A DNA stretch of 64,000 bases from positions 285,584-349,583 of the forward strand of contig NW_019774836.1 in assembly GCF_001039355.2 (NCBI RefSeq), read 5' to 3'. Positions 21,301 to 31,884 of the stretch are shown here, piece by piece; within the stretch, counting starts at the first letter, position 1; each line of letters begins with the position of its first letter. The translations under genes were made by a program, and so were the position numbers. The notes under the pieces are model-generated. The model had not been told where the DNA came from. It was given only the letters and a program-made list of their open reading frames with translations, and made no database searches. This DNA comes from Lingula anatina (taxonomy: Eukaryota > Brachiopoda > Lingulata > Lingulida > Lingulidae).

Positions 21301-23767
21301 ATCAAGGACTAACAACTTTTCGAATCACCTGAATCCTCTCGAAGAGGCTCGGCGGGACAACCGTGATGAAGTGGAACTCAACGGTAAGCTGCAGCACGCC
21401 TGATTCCATAGTCTTAGGCCATAGTTGCTGGACGTCATCAGGGAGACTTTGAAACAGGAACCATGGGAAATAAAGGGTCGGCTGTTCCTTGCACTGGACC
21501 TCGTAGCACAAGTCAAAATGCTGGAGGAGGGAAAACATTGTATCGAGGTCGACACCTTGGAAATCCGCCGCCAGGATGCCCTGGAGAAGTTTCTTGGTCA
21601 GGAGGCCCTTTTTCTTGAACCAAGACATCTCTTCCTCGAATTTCACGTCTGTGTATTCTGGAAACCCCCTTCTTCGTCTCTTGGCTGCTAGGGTCGTCTC
21701 CATGTCGTGGTCAAACACGGCTTTGAAAAAATTGGTCAGCTTTTTCGGATTGTGAAAGATGTAATCCTTGAGACGCGGGGAAACATACCACAAGATGGCG
21801 CCCCACCTATGCAGAAAAGTGAGGACGGTCTCGAACTTCTCGCAATCTTCTTCGTTGAATTTCCCATGCATTGGAGATGTCAGGAGAACTTTTATGGACT
21901 CCAGCATGGTCGGTGCCGACTTTTTGGACGGGGTGGCTTGGTCCCAAAGTTCCTTTGCTTCTGCGTACGGCATGTACATGGCATCATCCTCTTTGGCCCT
22001 TTCCGCGATAAGTTTGGCAAACTGGTACCAATTTTCTGGCAAAGCGCATGACTTCGTCTCGGCCACTTGAAGGATCCTTTTCTTCAATTCGTCAACACCA
22101 TGGAACTCTTTCGAACTGATGATGACAGGTTTTTGCACATTCAGAATACTTTCTTGCATTCTCTCCAGTCTCTCGATTCCCTTTTTAATATTCGCTAGCA
22201 GTTCACTCCCGCCCCTGGTGCCAGATGGATCTGTTTGCACAATTGTTTGGAGTTTCTTTCTCTCCTCCTCTAGTCTTTTCTCAAGGTTTTTCCGGTAGAT
22301 TTTGACATAATTCTTAGCGTGGTCGAACACGTGTTTCGTCTTTGCCTTCGCCTTTTTCTTGGTGACAGTGTCTCCTTTGGTACCGACTGGAATTATTGTG
22401 ACACCGGGGGTTTTTGCTTGTATTTTGCGCAGCCAGAAACCCACACTTTTGAAATAATGCTCGCAGTTGGTCTCGTACAGTTCTAAGTTAAAAAGGACCA
22501 GCACCAAAGCGTTTATCCTCAAGAAGATGGGGTGCAGTACCTTGTAGAGACGTTGCCCTCCAAAGTCGGTGAACCGTAGCTCAACTCCAGCCTCCAGTTC
22601 TTGGAGCACTGTCTCCTCCAAAACGATCGTTCTGTCGTCTCTACTGGCGAGCTCCGGTTTCCTTGCCTTAAGCGTCCGACAGAGGCTGGTTTTCCCCACG
22701 GATTTTTCCCCCACGACCATAACCTGTTGCCTCGTAACGTGGACGGAGCTAAATTTCTCGGCATCTTCCTGATACAAGCGTATGGCTTTGAGGCCCATGG
22801 CACAAACTTCAATTGGTGGATTCTTAAGGGGATTCTTGACGAATACAAAACACTTTAATTTTGTAAGTTTGTGAAAGTTCAAGGGTAATTTTACAATTCG
22901 GTTGTAACGAATGTCGAGGGTTGTTAAATTGGAAAGGTTTTCTGGAATGAACTCTGGAATGTTGGCTAGATTACAGTTGGATACGTTAAGTTCCAGCAAC
23001 GAAACGAGTTTTGCGAGATTTTGTGGCAGGGGTTTTGTTAACTTGTTCTTGTGAATACGCAGCACTTTCAAATTAACCAGCTTCTCAATTTCTGCTGGAA
23101 TTTTGATGATTTTATTGTCATTAATATCGAGTCTTTCTAAACTTGCTAATTTCAAAACGCCTTTGGGGAATTCCTTTAGGCAGTTATGACTAATATCTAA
23201 GTACAAAAGTTTTTGTAATTTGAAGATGGCCGACGGAATTTTTCTAAGCTCACAGCTGCATACGCAGAGCACAGTTAGCTTGGTTAAGGTGCCGATTTCT
23301 TCAGGAATAGTTCGTATGGGGTTTACGGCGATGTGCAGCCAATTGAGCTGATGACATTGGAGAAGATCTTCCGGGAACTCATTCAGATTATTCCAACCAA
23401 GATGCATCCTTTCCAAAGTCTGTGACAAACATTTTGGTACATTTGTCAGTTTGTTCCTAGCGAGATTTAATGTCCTCAGTCTCCTGTTGTTAAGAACATC
23501 CTGCGGTATTTGTTCAATATCTCTGTATTCAAGGTCAACAGATGATGGTGAAATGAAACGGAAACCGCTTTGAATGAACGCAGTCACAGAACAAACGACA
23601 AGCACAGCTAAAATGGGAATGAAGAAAGGGGGTTTGAGCAAAATTACATCCCGGGACATCGGTTCGTGCAAAGCATCTACCAAACTGTCAAAAAGACTGA
23701 CAACCATCATCCACAACGCGAAATATTCTGAAATTTTATTGGTTTCTTGAAAACTCGACCACACCAA
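17755..23767 (-). CDS. LRR-Roc-COR (ROCO) protein with C-terminal RHIM-like motif
   Basis: Six phase-matched exons: 23767-21329, 20972-20886, 20473-20132, 19536-19404, 18324-18262 and 17996-17755, about 1101 aa. Exon 1 encodes about ten leucine-rich repeats (residues about 76-325), a Roc GTPase with P-loop GEKSVGKT (353-360), switch-like DFGGQ (401-405) and TKGD (463-466), and COR. Exons 2-3 continue COR into a Cys-rich part with CPGEAC and CPGC, as in MFHAS1-type proteins; no kinase is present. Exon 6 has a His/Tyr-rich linker and a RHIM-like motif (NNCQY-VQVG-NGNIM, tetrad at 1069-1072). ROCO proteins are dimeric regulatory GTPases and RHIMs form signalling amyloids, so a GTP-gated amyloid platform is inferred. 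The start is uncertain: ATG at 23767 or 23659. Residues 46-66 are hydrophobic, either a membrane segment or a misread intron end. Confidence 0.75.
17845..17856 (-). other. RHIM core tetrad VQVG
   Basis: These codons give V-Q-V-G within NNCQY-VQVG-NGNIM. Known RHIMs have an [IV]-Q-[IVL]-G core preceded by Asn-containing sequence and followed by N-x-[hydrophobic]. The match lies in a low-structure acidic/His-rich tail near the C-terminus, where RHIMs are usually found. Confidence 0.65.
18459..19203. mobile_element. hAT-like foldback MITE with 8-bp target-site duplication
   Basis: Long inverted arms: 18459-18678 starts CACGCTCGGCTGTCACCTTG and is mirrored by 18993-19203 ending CAAGGTGACAGCCGAGCGTG. 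The flanks are CTCAGAAC at 18451-18458 and 19204-19211, an exact 8-bp duplication typical of the hAT superfamily. There is no transposase frame, so it is non-autonomous. It sits in the fourth intron (between exons 4 and 5) of the ROCO-RHIM gene. A second family member is at 25713-26045. Confidence 0.85.
18860..18992. mobile_element. Nested inverted-repeat element inside the hAT-like MITE
   Basis: CCTCTGATGTTTATATCAGT at 18860 is mirrored by a complementary copy ending at 18992 (21-bp perfect arms). It lies in the centre of the larger element. It may be a separate insertion or the natural loop of the foldback. Confidence 0.6.
19571..19596. repeat. (CT)n microsatellite
   Basis: An uninterrupted CT run in the third intron (between exons 3 and 4) of the ROCO-RHIM gene. 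On the coding strand it reads (AG)n and lies just upstream of the exon 4 acceptor. Confidence 0.9.
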
Positions 23768-25700
23768 TCAAAATGATGTTCTTTATTATATTCTAGTCCA
23801 AATGTTATCAGCGTTTTCTAAGCTGCGGGCTTGTAATTACAACTCAAATGTGACTCCTATTTATCAAAAGTGGGTGGTGCAAATGCACTCGATCTCTCGT
23901 GCTGCGTTAGTTAGCCTTAAAGGTTTCACTTTTCTGTTCATTTGCGAAGTATTTGGTCATTTCTCAGGGTCAGCATGCGATCAAAAGAGCCTGACCCTAG
24001 GATAGGTAATGTGACCTTGCATTCTGGAAGTAAAACAACTACTGTTATTATACAACAGATTAAGTGATATGTGGCGTAATATACTAGTACTGTGGATCGT
24101 CTGAATGAATAAATAAATAATTGGGTTTTCTTGAATGAATGCTAAAGACTCACACACAAACACAAAGAAAAAGCTGCAAGAGGTAATAATTAATGAATGG
24201 ATAATGAAGAAAGAAAGGTGTAGGAAACCGGTAAACACACATCCATTGAAAAGGGGGTTTTATCTTAAAATTAAAAACCTCTTGCGTGAAGGTTATAACT
24301 CTTTTATCTGGTTCTGTTGATTATGCATTTAACTGACAATATCCCTTCATTTAAGAGTTCATACATTTTATTTATTAAGCGTTGTGATATTTTTCATTTT
24401 AAATAATAGCTCAGTAGTTTTGAACTGCTTTATTTGTATGAAATCTGATCCATACGTATGTTTTATTTTGTACACAAGTACCCCCCCCCCCCCAAATAAA
24501 AATAAAAATAAACCGGTTTAAGGCTTGACATACACAATGCAGTGTACATATAATGAGATCAATATAAACCTTTATTCTGATGTCCACCAATGAGATCAGC
24601 AATGAGACCAATATAAACCTATATTCTCATGCCCATAAATATGAGAACAGCTGTTAGGTCATAACTCCTACTCCGTAAATACCAGGGGTAGCTTTACCCT
24701 GTCATTATCTGAAATTCTTTTCAAAAAAAGCCAAACAGTGTAAACGACACTTATCGTCTTCTCGGCTGAAGGTTATTTCAATACGGCAAGGTCAGAAAGC
24801 TATATTCCTTTTTTCTCTCTGGGTCTTTTATTATATACCGGTAGTAAGTGACAAATAAACGGGCCCCGTTGCTATTATTATCCAGACGTTTGTTCAATAC
24901 ATTGTACTACTTTACAGCCTGTACACGTACGTTAAGCTCTACCAGTAGTACAATGTATATCCGGCCTTTACAGTTATTACAATGTAGCCCGATAGTGCCT
25001 AAAAGTAGCTGCGTAATACAGGTATTAAAACTATTATCTGCATGACTCAGCAGTAAAAACATTTATCTCGCCACATCTGACCACATTTTGCTCTTAATAA
25101 ATAAATGAATAAATAAATAGATAAATGAATAATACGTAAACGTACCATTTTATCGAAGTACGTAAACTGAAACATTTAGTTAAAATAAAAACACTCAATT
25201 TCTAATATCCTTGACAATATAATAAATTTCATTTAACCTTTCGGGTTACTTATTAACAGTTCACTTGTACCGTCTTCATTTTAATAACGGGGGGTTTTCA
25301 AGCATCAAATAGCTAAATCTCGACACAACAGAAAAATGACTGATCTCTCACAAAATACCCAACTTTCATACATGTAAATAGTTAAGCTGGTTACTCATCA
25401 GTTTATCACGAGGAATGTTTGTAAGAAAAAATGCAGTGACGATCGTTGAATATTCTTTTCACCTCTTATATAGGCCTACCAACATAGGGCCTATATACAA
25501 TGTATATATCTAGGCTACCGTTACATTAATTCTAAGTTCTCAATGATTATAATTGCGAAATTAATTCTTATTTCTAAAACAATAATTTGTCTAAAATAAA
25601 TTGAATTGAGTCCATTGCGACTTTACGAAATTTGTTTAGAAATAACTGATTTTGATCGTTTTAATTTTTTTCTTGTGTGAATTAAAATCAGTGTGCGTGC
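23768..25700. other. No recognisable gene (5' flank of the ROCO-RHIM gene)
   Basis: Contains a poly-C run at about 24481-24494, AAAT/AATG simple repeats near 24100 and 25100, and paired phrases GAGATCAATATAAACC and GAGACCAATATAAACC about 50 bp apart near 24554-24620. No promoter element can be assigned confidently. Confidence 0.4.
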
Positions 25701-25712
25701 GAGAAAAGCTAG

Positions 25713-26045
25713 CACGCTCGGCTGTCACCTTGATTGGTTAAAAAACGATTCTCATTAAATCGCTACGTGATTAAAAACAAACTTAAAAACCACGCAAAGC
25801 CACCATACCTGTCTGCCATTACAAAAGGGACTTTTTTTATTTATAATGGGAGCGTACGGGGATTTAACCACACTCGTTTTGGATATTTTAACCGATTTTG
25901 ATTTTTTTTATTTTGCTTTATGGTAGACTAATATGGCACTCTGAGGTCTCTTTTGTGGTTTTAAAGTTTATACACCCAGTTTCTAAATCATAGCGATTAA
26001 ATACGACGATTGTTTTCTAACCAATCAAGGTGACAGCCAAGCGTG
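25713..26045. mobile_element. Second copy of the hAT-like MITE
   Basis: It starts CACGCTCGGCTGTCACCTTG and ends with the inverse CAAGGTGACAGCCAAGCGTG, with long complementary arms and a short loop. It is 333 bp, against 745 for the copy with the nested insert. No matching 8-bp duplication is visible because the right flank has expanded into GT and GA repeats. Confidence 0.8.
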
Positions 26046-26052
26046 TGTGTGT

Positions 26053-26096
<44 letters not shown>
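26046..26096. repeat. (GT)n/(GA)n microsatellite
   Basis: A short GT run followed by about 20 GA units directly abuts the right end of the MITE, suggesting the element's end seeded or protected the simple repeat. Confidence 0.9.
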
Positions 26097-26098
<2 letters not shown>

Positions 26099-26499
26099 CT
26101 TACCCTGTGTACCTTATAATTTACTGCTACTATCTTACTTAGTGTAATTCTTCCCTTATCGATTTGTTGCTTCCCTTTAAATGATGTGGAAATTTCCATA
26201 GGCAAAGCATTTGAAACTTTGTGGCATAAATTTCCCGAGTCTCTATAAATAGACACGTACAGAACGAAAGAGCATGCGCAAGCTTGTGCGTAGCACTATG
26301 ATGAAAAGGCAATTTTTCATTCCACGTAGAAACAATTTAAAGGCATATGGGTTTCAAAATGTACATGTTCAGTAATAATTTTGCTGAAGTTGATTTGCCA
26401 TTTGATGGTTTTCAAGTTGAGATACACTACCGGAAATCGCGGCTTGTCTTGGCAGAGGGAATTCCCCTTACGCTGTAACTTTCCCACCGTGTTATGCAG

Positions 26500-26557
26500 T
26501 TTTTAATTCAATGACGTTTCTAAGTACCAAGAACGCATTTGAACTACCTAGAAAAAG
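26500..26557 (+). other. Candidate 5' non-coding exon of the first D-aspartate oxidase gene
   Basis: The first oxidase coding exon is preceded by a good acceptor (TCTTTTCTGCAG) only two bases before the ATG, so an upstream non-coding exon is expected. The sequence ending GAAAAAG at 26557, followed by GTAAGC, is the best donor in the right place. The 5' end of the exon is not defined. Confidence 0.35.
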
Positions 26558-27114
26558 GTAAGCGATGCATGTTTTGTTTCTTTTAAATCGGATAGAAATA
26601 TCTGGAATGGACTGAAAAATGGGAACTACAGCCTCGTTAAGTACTGCAGCTCATTATTGTACAGCTGTAAAGCACTACTCAGTGCACTGTAGCTAGCGCA
26701 GTAGTACAAGCTACTAGTACATTTAGTACAATGTACATGTATATAGATAAGAATACTAATAGTATTCGTACTTATACCTAGGACGTGAACAATGTATAGT
26801 CTTTACAAAATTTTAACTAGAAAGTCGTTGCTCTTGTAGCCACTGCTACAGGTACAGTGTACTGAGTATGTACTGTATTTTATGATGTTTTGATATTTAA
26901 AAAAATCTTCTCTTAATTATTATAAAGTCTCATTAACTACATTCACCTCGGTGTTCGGCCATACTGCAGCTTTAAATACTAACCTGTTTAGCATGTAGTG
27001 CCAAAAACTGATTAGGCAATAATATAAAATTAATTCAGCACTTTGTACCATATTGTATAACATTCTGCAGGTCTTCCTAAATACTGTACATGTAACCTCC
27101 TCTTTTCTGCAGCA

Positions 27115-30100
27115 ATGTCGTCATCCCCCAAGACCCAGAGAGTGGCGGTAGTTGGAGCTGGCATAATTGGCCTGTCTACAGCATGGTGCCTGAAGGAACG
27201 CCATCCTGATCTCCCCGTTCACATCATCGCCGACAAGTTCTCTCCTTATACCGTCAGCGACATATCTGCTGGGTTCTGGCAGCCATATTTGCTGGGGGAT
27301 ACACCCATGGGTTTGCAAGTGTGAGTGGTATTGTTTTGTATTGGTGGTTCACATGCTAACACACCTGCATCTGTGTTAATAAACAAATATGATTAGATGT
27401 GAGAAAAAACACTAGTAGTTTATGGAAAATGTTGTGTACTACTGTAGTAAATTATCATTAAAATTAAAATTACTATTACTAAAATTAAAATTACTATTTA
27501 AATTAGTTTAATATAAAAATGTTAATGTTTTTCAGAAAATGGAGCAAGGACACCTTTGTCCATATGATGAAGGTCCATCGTATGGCAGACACGTCTGACG
27601 CCGGCGTCCAGATGATATCTGGTTACGTCACCTTCAAGGAAAGGGTAGAGGTAGTGAGGAACTTATTATATATAGTATTATATTCAGTACTTTTTGAGGG
27701 AGATTTGTCATTTTGTGCAACACTTAGTCTTCTGCTCTATATTGTTGTAAATTATTTATGCTTTTCACATTGAGTATAAAAGATAGAAGTACCTTTCATT
27801 TTCACCCATAACAAAAACTGTTCTACCTTTTTTTTTCTTTGCACAACACAAAAAGGTATCAAATCATTTCTCTCATGTAACAGTAATATTTTAAAGTTTG
27901 ATTAAGAAATTGGGATGTTTTATTATTTCAGGATCCATACTGGAAAGATATCGTGCTAGGGTTCCGTCACATGACAGAGGAGGAAGTGGCTCAGTTTGAA
28001 GGACAGACGTAAGATGATCCCTATACAAACATGCACACATGCACATACATTACTCAAGCATGCACACACACAGTGTTTGCCTCTTAGGAAAATAAGTTGC
28101 TGGACCGAAAGTCCAGCCATCTTGAAAAGTAGCTGGACTGAATGTTTGCCAGGTGGGAAAACTTCTCAGCCCGTTCTGAAAGTTGTCAGCCCCGGGCAGA
28201 TGGTCCAGCCTTAATTTCTAACACTGCACACACATATACTACATGCATAAGCACTGTGCAATACATACAAACACGTGAATTAAGTAAAACAAACCATTTT
28301 CTTTCTTACAGATATTCTCTATATTCTCTATATTTGTCACTATAAAATGACAATCGTAGAACAAAACAAACAAACCACTGTTTTTTTTTATATTACAAGA
28401 TACAGTGAATAAATTAAAAATTAATTTCATTTTTTTTAACACACATTGTAATCAGGGATTTTACACAATGAATTTGCTAAAAATCAAGAAACGTGTGTTT
28501 CAGACATGGATGGTTTTTCACAACATATGGTGCTGAGAGCAAATATTACTTGCCTTGGATAATGAGAAAGTGAGTAATAACAATTTAGCAAGCATTCTCC
28601 AAGGAGCTCTGAGGTGGTGTTATCTAGGCCTGTATTTACTGGAGATGAGTTCACCTGACTCTTACTCCTGTCGATAACAGTGTGTTGTATGATTATTATT
28701 AGCTCAGTGTAAGACCTTTTCACATGCTGCTATGAAATTTCTGGTTTTTCACAATTTTGGTTGATTGACAACTTTTCATTAAGACCCTGGCTGTAATGTA
28801 GGATGGAGCCCCCTATAATTTCATTGAATTGGCTATTTCAGCTGGTGGAGCTACAAAATTAAAAAAGGAAAATATTCGTAAAGAGAAAAGCCACCAGTTT
28901 AAAATGGCTGAAAGTGATATATTACCATACTGAGTAAAGATGATATTTTTTAAAAATTATTTCCAGGTTGAAAGATTTCCCAGATGTCAAAGTATTCAAC
29001 AGAAAACTGAACAGCTTGTCTGAGGTGCACACTGCTTATGCATGCAGTATTTAGCATTTTATGATTTTTAATTTCACTGATATACATGTAGTCTGAAGTT
29101 ATTTTTATTGTATGTGCTTTATTTTATTATGTAAATGTTTTTATTTGTAATGAAATTGTAATCCAGTTTATGTACAACTTCAACCTTTTGGTTGCTTTAT
29201 ATATTAATAAACTAAAAATTATTACATAATAACTTATTATATTATTATCATAAGTCATTTGCAGGTTGCCAATTATTACATGAATTGTCAAATATATAGT
29301 ACTGTGTTGTTTTGACTACTAAATAAATTCTATTTTGCCTACTATTTCTGCTTGTTTTCAGCTGTTCTTAAATGCATGATAATAAGTTAAAACTCCATTA
29401 ACAAAATACAATGTGCATCACAATTTTTTAATTTTCTGTGACAATGCAGCAACTTTGGCTGTCAGGGTTTTAAAAAAGAGTGGCATTAAGATTGTACTGC
29501 CCCAGATAAAATCAATTTTTTTTTTATCTCTGTTATACCCCCGGTACTAGTAGTATAGTTTTATGGCGTTTTGTTTATGTCTTGTTTTGACCTGGGTTAG
29601 TTAGCCGGAGAGTATGACATTGTGGTCAACTGCACTGGACTCGGAGCAAGAGAACTGGTGAATGACCGTCAGGTTCAGCCAATCAGAGGACAGGTTATGA
29701 GGGTAGGCTGGATGCGTTAGCCAATCAGAAATTAGTTTATAAAAATGAGAATGTTGACAGTTCACCAAATTTAAATCTTCAAGAAAAATATTTTTATGAT
29801 CGTTGTTTTCCCCATTTTAAAATTTTCAAGCTCAATATTTTAGGTTATTGAGAATAATGTATTTAATGAAATTTATTGTAGCTTACATTTTCAGTCTGAC
29901 TGTAAGTTTAACAGTTTCAGAACTGAGAAATCACAGCATCATATAAATCTCTTTAGGGAAAATGATATTTAAGAATTTTTAAGAAAGATTACCTTGCATT
30001 TTATACTTTCAAACTTTCAGGAAAGAAAATATTTGACTAATTTTTCAGGTGAAAGCACCATGGATCAAGTATTTCTTCAACAACGAGGACCTCAGTGACA

Positions 30101-31884
30101 TCTACCTGCTCCCAGTGTAAGACCTCTGGGAAATTTTAACGTTTTAGACAAACAGTCCTAGTCTAGTAATAAGGGGTCACTCTTAAAGTTTTTTATGGAT
30201 TTTCAGTAAAAAGCCCCTAATGAAAAACAGTGGTGCTGGTGTGCAAGTGTACATGTTCTTACAAATTGATCAGATACTTTAAGTGAGAAAAATATTTCTT
30301 GTCAATGATAAATAATTAATGTGATATAATTGACCATATACTTGGAGATTTGAAAAAAAAAACTTACTTTTTTATTTAATGTATGTTTATATTTATAAAT
30401 AAAGGAGAGAAAGCAAGGACAAAGATGACAATTGATATAATGATGATGACTTCACCTCATTAGCCTATATGTAGTAACAAATTTAAAGTCATTACATTTA
30501 ACACAATCTGTCATGTTGGTCATATTGTAGAGTTGACAGCGTTGTGGTTGGCGGTACCCACCAGGTCAGCTCATGGGATCTTCAGCCTAGTGAGGAAGAC
30601 AAGAAACGCATCTGGGAAGGCGTCTGCAAGTTTATACCTAGCCTCAGGGTGGGTGAACGAATAGTTAGTAGAGATCAACTTCTGACTGTCTCCTCAAGCA
30701 GCTAAGGGGTGATTAACTTGGAAGAGATGTGTCATCCAGTTTATTTGTTTGCATTCCACAAGAGTCCCTGCAGAGTTGGATGATTATTGTTTTGATAGTT
30801 TTTTTCTGAATGCACCCTTTGAGTGTATAATATAATATAATATAATATAATATAATATAATATAATATAATATAATATAATACAGCTGATGAAATCTGTT
30901 GCTTGGTTAGATCATCAGAACTATTGGAATTTAATTTTTTTGAGCGTGTTTTTTTTTTTTTTTTTCAATTTAGATCAGAAATCTGATTTTTTCTTGGAAT
31001 TTACCTTAGTTTGTATGATTATTATATATCTTTAATTGAACAGCTGTGATTTTATTCTCAATGACTTATTAATAAGTTTTAAATCAGATTTTAAACTAAA
31101 TTTTAAGCTAATAAGTTTATACTGTAATGTGGTTTGCAGCACAAAGATTTTTTTTTTGTTGTATTGGATTTGAAGAAAAAAAAAAAAAAAAAACAAGCTT
31201 GAACATAATTCTGTTTGATCTTCAGGGTGCAAAGATAGAGAATGACTTTGTTGGTTTACGTCCCAGCAGGCCCAGTGTAAGACTGGAGCTGGAGGACGTG
31301 AATTCTGGGAGAGGGAAACTGACGGTACGTGATAATATAATTAGCGCTTAAACCAGACTTTCTGAGCACTGAAAGCCAAGCACAGGTTATACATTATTAC
31401 TAACAAAGCAAGAAAAAAAATCATGAAAATTTCAGCAATTTACCCTTAATCACAAACTTCAGGAAGGTGTTATCTAAAATGGCTGAGATGAACTCAACAT
31501 CTTATTGGGTGCCTATAAGCTGAAAAAGTTAGTTTTTTATTTGGATAATAAGTAGATTCAAACTCAGGGTGGACACTACAGTGATTTTTACACCATGTTA
31601 ATTATGAGTCCAACAAACTTAAATGAACTTTTTTTAACTCTCTTTTTTTAATAAGATTTATTTATTTGTGTTACTATTGACTTGGCAAAGGTTATACACT
31701 CATTGTATATTTGTTTTATCTATACACTGCAGGTGAATTTAGTCTCATATTCTCTAAATTACAGATTGTGCATAATTACGGACACGGAGGTGCAGGTGTC
31801 ACACTCCACTGGGGATGTGCAGTGGACGCGGCACAGTTGGTTGAGGATGCAATGAGGCGACTTGCGCTGAAGTCAAAATATTGA
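27115..31884 (+). CDS. DDO: D-aspartate oxidase, copy A
   Basis: FAD flavoprotein that oxidises acidic D-amino acids to 2-oxo acids, ammonia and H2O2, normally in peroxisomes. Ten coding exons: 27115-27320, 27536-27650, 27932-28008, 28504-28569, 28967-29024, 29601-29702, 30049-30116, 30531-30648, 31226-31324, 31765-31884; 342 aa, the family size. The N-terminal Rossmann signature [17 protein letters not shown] is followed by a [14 protein letters not shown] segment. YYLPWIMRK and [13 protein letters not shown], with the substrate-binding Arg, and the [15 protein letters not shown] signature favour D-aspartate over D-amino-acid oxidase. The protein ends SKY, not the usual SKL-type peroxisome signal. 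Next to an almost identical copy B. Confidence 0.92.
28070..28215. mobile_element. About 150-bp insertion specific to oxidase copy A
   Basis: Intron 3 of copy A contains a segment absent from the same place in copy B. It includes GCTGGAC...GTCCAGC inverted words. Presence or absence between otherwise near-identical units suggests a short mobile element, though no target-site duplication is clear. Confidence 0.45.
30826..30884. repeat. (ATAAT)n microsatellite
   Basis: About eleven pentamer units in intron 8 of oxidase copy A. The matching place in copy B lacks it, while copy B has a similar (ATATT)n elsewhere. Confidence 0.9.
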
